Notes under the pieces: generated by a model
Database searches by the model: none
The model's input: the letters and a program-made list of their open reading frames with translations, nothing else
What the model was told of the DNA's origin: nothing
Part shown: piece after piece, positions 45,170 to 54,591 of the stretch
Layout: each line of letters starts with the position of its first letter
Position numbering within the stretch: position 1 is the stretch's first letter
Made by a program: the position numbers and the translations under genes
Origin: Elmis aenea
Lineage: Eukaryota > Arthropoda > Insecta > Coleoptera > Elmidae
DNA length: 64,000 nucleotides
Assembly: GCA_947652605.1 (NCBI GenBank)
Contig: OX393577.1
Span: 28,709,466-28,773,465 of the forward strand
Direction: 5' to 3'

Positions 45170-45456
45170 TTTTTTGTGCGATCGAATTAAAAACAATTTA
45201 AATTTTTAGTAATTTTCAAAATTTTAGGTTAGAAATCACGTGACATTCTGTCACTGACAGATGACGGCGTATGTACTGCATTACCGGCCCTCTCCTTAGC
45301 AACGGCCGTAAAAGTTACTTTTTCGGCCGTTGCTAAGGGTAACGGCCTGAAAAGTAACTTTTACGGCCGTTGCTAAGGATGGGGCCGGTAATGCAGTACT
45401 TTATGGTTGCTAACGCGTCCGTCAAACAGCTGTTTCTAGTACAATCGCACAAAAAA
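45170..45456. mobile_element. Compound hairpin element, TTTTTTGTGCGAT ends
   Basis: Outer inverted repeat TTTTTTGTGCGATCG (45170-45184) and CAATCGCACAAAAAA (45442-45456). Inside, TACTGCATTACCGGCCC (45274-45290) pairs with GGGCCGGTAATGCAGTA (45382-45398). Inside that, CCTTAGCAACGGCCGTAAAA and AGTTACTTTTTCGGCCGTTG alternate as inverted and direct copies, three GGCCGTTGCTAAGG-type units in about 90 bases. Several alternative stems are possible. The ends resemble those at 16303-16529. Confidence 0.8.
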
Positions 45457-46288
45457 CAATTTATATGAAAGACCCCTCTTAATTTTCGATAAGTAATCAC
45501 CTCCTGAATTTTTTTGCAATACTTAAGAAACACCCTATATATTTCTTTAAAATCAGTTTCGTTCGTTAATTCTTTATCTTCATTATAACGTCCAAATTTT
45601 TCACAAAATGTATTTACATTTTCGTCTAACTGTTCAGAAGAGCAAGTTCCTTAAATAAAAATATGAAATATTTTATAATTTCCTAAAATTTTAGGAACTG
45701 AGCTGATTTAATTCGTACTGCCTGTTTGAGAAATCAAAGTATCGATTAGCTTCAAAAAATCTTATAATTTGCCACAGGGTCATACAAAAATTCATCAGTG
45801 ACTTTTTCATCAAGGAACGTTTTCTTTACAGATATTATGGGTGAAAAACTCTGCACTTCCACCTAGTCCTTGAATAATTTTTTATCTCCTAATGGTTCTT
45901 TAAATTCTATTTTTTCTATATCTTGAAGCATGTTTTGCACTAATTTTATACGTGCAAAAGCTAATTTTAATGTCGTCTTTGTAGCTAATAATTTATTAGG
46001 AGTATAATTTTCTGGTGTATCTGGTTCACTTCTTTATTTCACTTTCCATTTCTAACGACATACAACTTGAATGTTTCAAAATTACTGTCTTCTGTTTCTG
46101 TCCTTTTTTATCCACTGTTTTTAACTACGCTTAATTTAAATTGAACTATCTTTTTTTGATTTTGTAAGTTTTCGTTTCTTTGCATTCGATAAATATCTTT
46201 CCGCTGGCACAAAATTATTTAAATACATGCCATTTGGGGCACCCCTAAGTTGGGGGCCCGAGTGCATTGCACCCACTGCACCACCCTG

Positions 46289-46616
46289 ATCTTAGATCTT
46301 ATAAACAATAAAATGTTACTATGAATTTAAATCGCAAATAAAATGTACAGACACCCGCACCTTGACCGGATCCATAAGAGACTCAGTACCCGCACGTATG
46401 AATAAAAAATCTCGTCCTTATAATACAACGGACGTTCTCCAGAATTTTCGAAAATCAATTAAAAATACCCAGAGCGCTCCTAAAATCGCGAAAAAATGCC
46501 GTAAAATCGTAGGAAGGATCGAATTTTCGTAACGAAATAGTACGAAGCCCCTCGAAAATCGTTTCAGATGGTTATTAAGGGAAACGTGCAAAAATGTCGG
46601 TTTTCACGAAAAAACG
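46289..46616. other. CpG-rich flank upstream of the tandem array
   Basis: Beginning near 46345 the base composition shifts to CpG-rich (ACCGGATCC, CGCACGTATG, CCTCGAAAATCG, AACGTCGAAAACG). The CpG-rich composition continues without a break into the first unit of the array, but this 5' part is not repeated in later units. It may be the remaining upstream part of the element from which the array was formed. No ORF of note. Confidence 0.55.
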
Positions 46617-46886
46617 TCGAAAACGCTCAGACCTTCTCTAAATTGGCTTTCCGCCGGGCGCGTCGTACCGAATCGGATTCGTCTCGCTCTCCCCTAAAGA
46701 TGCGTACCGAAAAACCCAAGTTTCGAGTCGAATTGGGGCCGTGGGATGTGAAAATACGATGACGCCTTCAAAAATTTGACGTTTAGTTGTGTCAAAATGA
46801 CACTACCGTCAGGCTGACAGCATAACCTAAAAATTGAATAATGTCATCACTGTCAAACTGACTGCATAACCTAGAAATCGAGAAAT

Positions 46887-47085
46887 GATAGCCGGGCGGG
46901 TCCGACGTGCGCTCACGACGCAAGCGTCTGCGGTTCGAATCCGGGTGCGGGTGGAAATAATTTTCCGCGAAATTGTCCGTCCGACGGTACATGCGTGCGG
47001 CAACGGTCGTTGCGGTAGCGATTATAGCGAATTTGAAATAGGTTAGGGTGCGCATTGCGGCAGTGTAGTGAGATTATTCGAAAAA
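46887..47085 (+). mobile_element. tRNA-derived SINE, array unit 1
   Basis: A head with pol III promoter boxes: box A-like TAGCCGGGCGGG (46889) and canonical box B GGTTCGAATCC (46932-46942), followed by GGGTGCGGGTGG. The body runs through TTTTCCGCGAAATTGTCCGT and GGCAACGGTCGTTGCGGTAG to an A-run near 47081. Box spacing and order fit a tRNA-derived SINE. The predicted cloverleaf is imperfect, so this is not a tRNA gene. Confidence 0.8.
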
Positions 47086-48249
47086 AAAGCCCAAGCATGG
47101 TTGAATTTGGAAAAACATTAGGTTGTAAAACTCCAATAAAAATTAAAGGAAGCCGTATTTATTAGGTCTCAAATATGAATTTATAAAGTATAGTGGACTT
47201 GGCCAGTTGGGAACTTGAATAGAAATTTTAAAAATTGTGGTAACGAATGAGTTATTAAAATATTGCTTTTGGATGGGTGCTGTCGAGAGACATTTAGTAC
47301 AACACAAGGTATACCGTTGGAATATTTTTCAAAACTTTTAATTACTAATGGTGTCTTTAACATTTTCAGAAAATACAGACCATAATAAACACTCGCAAAT
47401 TAGTTAGGAGAAACCCTCGATTATTTTTTAATTAAAAATCACAACATGATCCAACAATACTTATGCAATAGATATGATTTACTGATTACCAGGTGTTAAT
47501 GTGAATTAAAACATAAATACAATTTTCTATTGCACTTTATTGAAACTAAATAGACAATTTATCACACCTCTAAACACATAATAATAACAATAAATACTAA
47601 ACAATCGACTTTCACAAAATAAAATTTAAGTGCGAGATTACATGCGCTAAAATAGATAAAGAAATAATGGCACTTTGTCAGTTTTTAAAATGTTATTTAA
47701 AATTAAAACCATCAGACTTATAACAACCAAAAATTGTAAAATTGAATGAAATAAATAAAAATGAAAAATATAATAAATGTTAACGCATAAGGAAAAAATG
47801 TAGTCATAAGTAAAGTTAAATGCATCATTTTAGGAATAAACATGCACTCAAGCATTTTTTTACTAAGATATTTCAATCGAAATCGCTCAGACCTTCTCCA
47901 AATTGGCTTTCCGCCGCGCGCGTCGTACCGAATCGGATTCGTCTCGCTCTCCCCTAAAGATACGTACCAAAAAAACCAAGTTTCGAGTCGAATTAAGACC
48001 GTGGGATGTGAAAATACGATGACGCCGTCAAAAATTTGACATTTAGTTGTGTCAAAATGACACTACCGTCAGGCTGACAGCATAACCTTAAAATTGAATG
48101 ATGTCATCACTGTCAAACTGACTGCATAACCTAGAAATCGAGAAATGTCAAAATGATAGCATAACCTATAAATTGACTTCTGTCACTGTCAAAATTTGAC
48201 AACTTTTTATTATTATATATGAAATTTTGATATCCATGCAACGCGCCGT

Positions 48250-48465
48250 GATAGCCGGGCGGGTCCGACGTGCACTCGCGACGCAAGCGTCTGCGGTTCG
48301 AATCCGGCTGCGGGTGGAAATAATTTTCCGCGAAATTGTCCGTCCGACGGTACATGCGTGCGGCAACGGTCGTTGCGGTAGCGATTATAGCGAATTTGAA
48401 ATAGGTTAGGGTGCGCATTGCGGCAGTGTAGTGAGATTATTCGACAAAAAAAAAGCCCAAGCATG
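48250..48465 (+). mobile_element. tRNA-derived SINE, array unit 2
   Basis: Boxes as in unit 1, with an intact GGTTCGAATCC, but the following bases are GGCTGCGGG, a variant shared only with unit 3. A-run near 48447. The minus-strand ORFs of 66-95 codons here are shadows of the SINE. Confidence 0.8.
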
Positions 48466-49604
48466 GTTGAATTTCGAAAAACATTAGGTAGTAAAACTCC
48501 AATAAAATTTATTAGGCCTTAAATATGAATTTATAAAGTAGAGTGGACTTGGTCAGTTGGGAACTTGAATAGAAATTAAAAAAATTGTGGTAACGAATTA
48601 GTTATTAAAATATTGCTTTTGGATGGGTGCTGTCGAGAGACATTTATTTAATACAACACAAGGTATACCGTTGGAATATTTTTCAAAACTTTTAATTACT
48701 AATGGTTTCTTTAACATTTTCAGAAAATACAGACCATAATAAACACTCACAAATTAGTTAGGAGAAACCCTCGATTATTTTTAAATTAAAAATCACAACA
48801 TGCTCCAACAATTCTTATGCAATAGATATGATTTACTGATTACCAGGTGTTAATGTGAATTAAAACATAAATACAATTTTCTATTGCACTTTTTTGAAAC
48901 TAAATAGACAATTTATCACACCTCTAAACACATAATAATAATAATAATAAACACTAAACAATCGACTTTCACAAAATAAAATTTAAGTGCGAGATTACAT
49001 GCGCTAAAATAGATAAAGAAATAATGGCACTGTCAGTTTTTAAAATGTTATTTAAAATTAAAACCATCAGACTTATAACAACCAAAAATTGTAAAATTAA
49101 ATGAAATAAATAAAAATGAAGAATATAATAAATGTTAATGCATAAGGAAAAAATATAGTCATAAGTAAAGTTAAATGCATCATTTTAGGAATAAACATGC
49201 ACTCAAGCATTTTTTTACTAAGATATTTCAACCGAAAACGCTCAGACCTTCTCCAAATTGGCTTTCCGCCGCGCGCGTCGTACCGAATCGGATTCGTCTC
49301 GCTCTCCTCTAAAGATACGTACCAAAAAAACCAAGTTTCGAGTCGAATTAAGACCGTGGGATGTGAAAATACGATGACGCCGTCAAAAATTTGACATTTA
49401 GTTGTGTCAAAATGACACTACCGTCAGGCTGACAGCATAACCTAAAAATTGAATAATGTCATCACTATCAAACTGACTGCATAACCTAGAAATCGAGAAA
49501 TGTCAAAATGACAGCATAACTTATATATTGACTTCTGTCACTGTCAAAATTTGACAACTTTGTATTATTATATATGGTATTTCGATATCCATGCAACGCG
49601 CCGT

Positions 49605-49820
49605 GATAGCCGGACGGGTCCGACGTGCGCTCGCGACGCAAGCGTCTGCGGTTCCAATCCGGCTGCGGGTGGAAATAATTTTCCGCGAAATTGTCCGTCC
49701 GACGGTACATGCGTGCGGCAACGGTCGTTGCGGTAGCGATTATAGCGAATTTGAAATAGGTTAGGGTGCGCATTGCGGCAGTGTAGTGAGATTATTCGAC
49801 AAAAAAAAGCCAAAGCATGG
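49605..49820 (+). mobile_element. tRNA-derived SINE, array unit 3
   Basis: Box B is mutated to GGTTCCAATCC (49650-49660); box A reads TAGCCGGACGGG. It is the only unit with a damaged box B. It has the GGCTGCGGG variant of unit 2. Confidence 0.8.
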
Positions 49821-50967
49821 TTGAATTTCGAAAAACATTAGGTAGTAAAACTCCAATAAAAATTAAAGGAAGCCGTATTTATTAGGCCTTAAATATGAAT
49901 TTATAAAGTAGAGTGGACTTGGTCAGTTGGGAACTTGAATAGAAATTAAAAATTTGTGGTAACGAATGAGTTATTAAAATATTGCTTTTGGATGGGTGCT
50001 GTCGAGAGACATTTAATACAACACAAGGTATATTGGAATATTTTTCAAAACTTTTAATTACTAATGGTTTCTTTAACATTTTCAGAAAATACAGACCATA
50101 ATAAACACTCGCAAATTAGTTAGGAGAAACCCTCGATTATTTTTCAATTACAAATCACAACATGCTCCAACAATTCTTATGCAATAGATATGATTTACTG
50201 ATTACCAGGTGTTAATGTGAATTAAAACAAATACAATTTTCTATTGCACTTTTTTGAAACTAAATAGACAATTTATCACACCTCTAAACACATAATAATA
50301 ATAATAAACACTAAACAGTCGACTTTCACAAAATAAAATTTAAGTGCGAGATTACATGCGCTAAAATAGATAAAGAAATAATGGCACTTTGTCAGTTTTT
50401 AAAATGTTATTTAAAATTAAAACCATCAGACTTATAACAACCAAAAATTGTAAAATTGAATGAAATAAATAAAAATGAAGAATATAATAAATGTTAATGC
50501 ATAAGGAAAAAATGTAGTCCTAAGTAAAGTTAAATGCATCATTTTAGGAATAAACATGCACTCAAGCATTTTTTTACTAAGATATTTCAACCGAAAACGC
50601 TCAGACCTTCTCCAAATTGGCTTTCCGCCGCGCGCGTCGTACCGAATCGGATTCGTCTCGCTTTCCCCTAAAGATACGTACCAAAAAAAAACAAGTTTCG
50701 AGTCGAATTAAGACCGTGGGATGTGAAAATACGATGACGCCGTCAAAAATTTGACATTTAGTTGTGTCAAAATGACACTACCGTCAGGCTGACAGCATAA
50801 CCTAAAAATTGAATAATGTCATCACTGTCAAACTGACTGCATAACCTAGAAATCGAGAAATGTCAAAATGACAGCATAACATACTATAAATTGACTTCTG
50901 TCACTGTCAAAATTTGACAACTTTGTATTATTATATATGGAATTTCGATATCCATGCAACGCGCCGT

Positions 50968-51175
50968 GATAGCCGGACGGGTCCGACGTGCGCTCACGAC
51001 GCAAGCGTCTGCGGTTCGAATCCGGGTGCGGGTGGAAATAATTTTCCGCGAAATTGTCCGTCCGACAGTACATGCGTACGGCAACGGTCGTTGCGGTAGC
51101 GATTATAGCGAATTTGAAATAGGTTAGGGTGCGCATTGCGGCAGTGTAGTGAGATTATTCGAAAAAAAAAAAGCA
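50968..51175 (+). mobile_element. tRNA-derived SINE, array unit 4
   Basis: Intact GGTTCGAATCC followed by GGGTGCGGG as in unit 1; box A TAGCCGGACGGG. The A-run before GCACAAGC is the longest of the array. Confidence 0.8.
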
Positions 51176-52343
51176 CAAGCATGGTTGAATTTGGAAAAAC
51201 ATTAGGTAGTAAAACTCCAATAAAAATTAAAGGAAGCCGTTTTTATTAGGTCTCAAATATGAATTTATAAAGTATAGTGGACTTGGTCAGTTGGGAACTT
51301 GAATAGAAATTAAAAAAATTGTGGTAACGAATGAGTTATTAAAATATTGCTTTTGGATGGGTGCTGTCGAGAGACATTTAGTACAACACATTGGTATACC
51401 GTTGGAATATTTTTCAAAACTTTTAATTACTAATGGTGTCTTTAACATTTTCAGAAAATACAGACCATAATAAACACTCACAAATTAGTTAGGAGAAACC
51501 CTCGATTATTTTTAAATTAAAAATCACAACATGCTCCAACAATTCTTATGCAATAGATATGATTTACTGATTACCAGGTGTTAATGTGAATTAAAACATA
51601 AATACAATTTTCTATTGCAGTTTTTTGAAACTAAATAGACAATTTATCACACCTCTAAACACATAATAATAATAATAATAATAAATACTAAGCAATCGAC
51701 TTTCACAAAATAAAATTTAAGTGCGAGATTACATGCGCTAAAATAGATATAGAAATAATGGCACTTTGTCAGTTTTTAAAATGTTATTTAAAATTAAAAC
51801 CATCAGACTTATAACAACCAAAGATTGTAAAATTCAATGAAATAAATAAAAATGAAAAATATTATAAATGTTAACGCATAAGGAAAAAATGTAGTCATAA
51901 GTAAAGTTAAATGCATCATTTTAGGAATAAACATGCACTCAAGCATTTTTTTACTAAGATATTTCAATCGAAAATGCTCAGACCTTCTCCAAATTGACTT
52001 TCCGCCGCGCGCGTCGTACCGAATCGGATTCGTCTCGCTCTCCTCTAAAGATACGTACCAAAAAAAACAAGTTTCGAGTCGAATTTAGACCGTGGGATGT
52101 GAAAATACGATGACGCCGTCAAAAATTTGACATTTAGTTGTGTCAAAATGACACTACCGCCAGGCTGACAGCATAACCTAAAAATTGAATAATGTCATCA
52201 CTATCAAACTGACTGCATAACCTAGAAATCGAGAAATGTCAAAATGACAGCATAACATACTATAAATTGACTTCTGTCACTGTCAAAATTTGACAACTTT
52301 GTATTATTATATATGGTATTTCAATATCCATGCAACGCGCCGT

Positions 52344-52420
52344 GATAGCCGGTCGGGTTCGACGTGCGCTCACGACGCAAGCGTCTGCGGTTCGAATCCG
52401 GGTGCGGGTGGAAATAATTT
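52344..52420 (+). mobile_element. tRNA-derived SINE head, truncated at array end
   Basis: Head with TAGCCGGTCGGG and GGTTCGAATCC, then GGGTGCGGGTGGAAATAATTTT, where the array stops and unrelated sequence (AGTAAACACTATACTTC) begins. The SINE body is missing. Confidence 0.8.
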
Positions 52421-54268
52421 TAGTAAACACTATACTTCAGAAACTGCAGTTTAAATAAATTATAATTTTTTTAACAAATATCCATTCTATTTTATTTCAT
52501 TTTTCATGACATTTCATAGATCAATATTTTAAATATGTATGTATATACAAAGACAGCGAAAAACAACAATAAATAATTAAACAAGTTCGAAGTTTAAAAT
52601 TAATAATAATAATAATAATAATAATAATTTACAAAGTAAGATTTAGCATTTAAGGTTAAACAATTATTTACGAGATTAAATATTTTTTTAGTTTTTAACA
52701 ATGGGTTGAGTTAATTAATACTCAAATTAAACAGGTTTAATATTTTTTTCTTTTTAAGTTGCTATATAAATTTTGCTTTTTTATCACTTGTATTGATTAC
52801 GATTTTTATCATTATATTTGTAAATATCGCCAAATAAACAATTTAGACAAATTAAAATTGCTCTAAAAAAAGTTAATCTTTGCGCAAGCGAAATTCTGCG
52901 CGAAAAAGAATTATACGTGCAGCAGAGATTTCTACTCGGAAAGAGAATTTTACGCGAAAAAGAGAATTCTACGCGCAAGGCGGGCCTAGCGGACCCCGAA
53001 GGGTTCGCTAGTCACTTTAATAACAAAAATACGTGCCCTAGTGCTACTGTTGCAGTCAAAAATAAGTTAAAATTTTTATTCGTGAAACAACATAGTTGCT
53101 TTTGGATCCTGTTTTATAAATTTTTTAAACAGGCTACATAGCTACATGTTTAATTTGGTTCCAAAGAGCGCAGTGCGATTCACAATGAAGATACATTTTT
53201 ACTTTTGTAACAATTAATTACATGGCAAAATTAAAAACATTTACACCTACGTCATAATTGTTGATGTATAAGTGACTTGCAAAAAGAACGTAAAAATAAT
53301 TAATTAGTAATGACCGCATATTTTATGGTTAATTTAGACACATATTCTTGTTATTTTTAGACAACACCGTCTCACAAAAACACAAAATTTAATTAGCATT
53401 GTATTTTGACAGTTTTTAATTAGTTCATTATTTTGCTGACAGGGCACTAGGTTATTAATCAAAGTGGCTTTGCACAACGATTGTTTTTACGTGCACCTAA
53501 TAAATGGTACAGTCATGCATCAGCGTTTTTATTTAACTATCAAAAATACCTGCACTACGTTTAATAATTAATTAACTTGGTCAATAAATCATAAATTTAT
53601 GATGTGTCGATTCTTAAAACACTTTTTGTCAACACAAAATATTGAAAGTTGTATTTTTCAATGAGTTACTTACATTTTTTAATTTTTTAATTACAGGTAA
53701 TGAACAATCGCTAATATCAACAACTTTCTGTATCGTTTAAAATACTTTCAAAAGGATTATTATAAAATAATCTATCGAACACTATTCAAATGTTTTACTT
53801 TTCATTTAGATAGATTCTGTCGTACACTAGCATTGAAGTTACCAGTCCTATCTTAAAACGTTTTTGTGTAATATTTATTAATCAGCACTTATTACCAACA
53901 ATTTGTTGAAATTAATGTACAGTTGTTTAATTAATCATCAGATCAATTGTTTTATCAAACTGTGTGTCGAATTTTTTGTTTAATACGCATTCAGGTGTTC
54001 TAGTATACGTACACAAAATATTCCGTCATCGTTTAATAAGTATCAAGAATGGTTAGCAAGGGTCGAAGTAAAACAATGGAAGTCACTTATGGCGTTTTTC
54101 ATGGCAACGTTGATTTTTATCTTAGATATCGCAATTTTTAAGTTATTTCGCTTATTTTTGTTGATAAACATATGAAATATTATATCTATCATTGCAAAAC
54201 AATAAAAATAATCTTTGCATCAAAGTCATCACCTACTTAGACTTAATTTAAAAGACATAGTTTCATTG
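52421..54268. other. Unassigned spacer right of the array
   Basis: Mostly AT-rich. An (AAT)n microsatellite lies at about 52599-52627. A GC-richer patch at 52872-53012 has repeated ACGCGAAAAAGAGAATT motifs about 22 bases apart and an imperfect hairpin, CTAGCGGACCC/GGGTTCGCTAG. A 74-codon ORF across it (52917-53141) is unrecognised. Confidence 0.5.
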
Positions 54269-54270
54269 TA

Positions 54271-54590
54271 CAGGGTGGTACCCATAGGGCGACTATTGGG
54301 ATATCGTAAACGGTACGAGCTACAAAGAAGTTTAAATAAGACAAATTTTTCCCCTTTCTGAGACCTATTCAGTCAGTGATGCTTTAATGTTTTAAAAAAG
54401 TTCCATAGCACGCTAGATAATAAACAAAAATCAAAATGGGATTTTTTTAAATCGTTAATAGATCGGTTATACTTGATTATACAAAACTATTTTTGGGGAA
54501 TAAGTTGTAGATTTTTTCACGCACTTAAATATGAAAACATTCATTTGTTTGAATATTTATCTAAATAATATTTTAGAAAATCGTGTAGCC
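54271..54590. mobile_element. Half element, family L, second copy
   Basis: TA-CAGGGTGGTACCCATAGGG begins at 54269. The block GGGATATCGTAAACGGTACG starts 27 bases in. The next 250 bases match the half element at 19728. No inverted partner follows; the right limit is where similarity to the other copy fades. Confidence 0.7.
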
Positions 54591-54591
54591 T

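Larger units (their letters stand above)
44650..45537. mobile_element. Family H in palindromic form
   Basis: TA at 44648-44649 and 45538-45539. Both ends carry the left terminus of family H: CAGGGTGTTTCTTAACTATT, and in inverse TAGGGTGTTTCTTAAGTATT. The left arm copies H only to TTGGTA (about 44840). The right arm, inverted, continues further into H to GGGGCTGAAAAGTGCGACCCC. The two meet at TTAAAAAAAACAACAGGGGT. The right arm is interrupted by a ~420-base insertion (45040-45459) between TCTAAGGAA and TTATATGAAAG. Confidence 0.88.
44305..46240 (-). pseudogene. hAT transposase remnant (ZMYM1-like group), interrupted
   Basis: On the minus strand from about 46240: NFVPAERYLSN-like decayed N-terminal sequence with KETKTYKIKK, then stretches readable as LDENVNTFCEKFGRYNEDKE and ELTNETDFK (near 45545-45650). 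After the foldback at 44650-45537 the C-terminus follows: SVTVANADHSFSKLKLIKTY, then RRFTSSQKILNSFAILSMDN (44390-44530). In the family the last block is typically TVASAERSFSKLKLIKNYLR and LAILSIE; it forms the dimerisation region. Many stops and shifts make the gene non-functional. The related proteins I recall are hAT-derived zinc-finger MYM-type 1-like proteins. Confidence 0.8.
42361..46288 (-). mobile_element. hAT-type element on the minus strand, carrying two later foldback insertions
   Basis: The right end, read inversely, is CAGGGTGGTGCAGTGGGTGC followed by CACTCGGGCCCCC and GGGGTGCCCC. The left end begins CAAGGGTCGTTCAATTATA and, after the foldback at 42380-44068, continues TATCGGGGCCGAGTGCAACA and TTTTGGGGTCCCC, matching the inverse of the right end. 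Flanking octamers TATTAGAT (42353-42360) and TCTTAGAT (46290-46297, one base beyond the end) agree at seven of eight bases. Between lie decayed pieces of a hAT transposase. Without the insertions the element would be about 1.35 kb. Confidence 0.68.
46617..52420. repeat. Tandem array of a ~1.36-kb unit, 4.3 copies
   Basis: The marker GCTCAGACCTTCTC begins units at 46625, 47885, 49240, 50599 and 51976 (spacings 1260, 1355, 1359, 1377). Each unit has, in order: a CpG-rich block (CGCGCGTCGTACCGAATCGG), a zone of TGACAGCATAACCT sub-repeats, a tRNA-like SINE head with its body and A-rich end, then about 800 bases of AT-rich sequence ending TTTTTTTACTAAGATATTTC. The first unit is about 95 bases short. 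The last stops at 52420, just after its SINE head. Identity between units is very high, pointing to recent unequal exchange or replication-based amplification. No protein gene is encoded. Confidence 0.95.

Noticed and set aside
46887..46954. tRNA genes at five sites
   Set aside because: Box A and box B are present, but acceptor and T stems do not pair well and the sequence continues into a SINE body with an A-rich end.
48131..48464. Minus-strand ORFs of 66-95 codons in every array unit, with similar protein sequence
   Set aside because: They run through the tRNA-like SINE head and body in several frames at once. Conservation comes from the tandem duplication, not from coding constraint.
46617..52420. 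CRISPR-like repeated structure
   Set aside because: The repeat unit is about 1.36 kb without short regular spacers; it is a tandem satellite-like array in a eukaryotic context.
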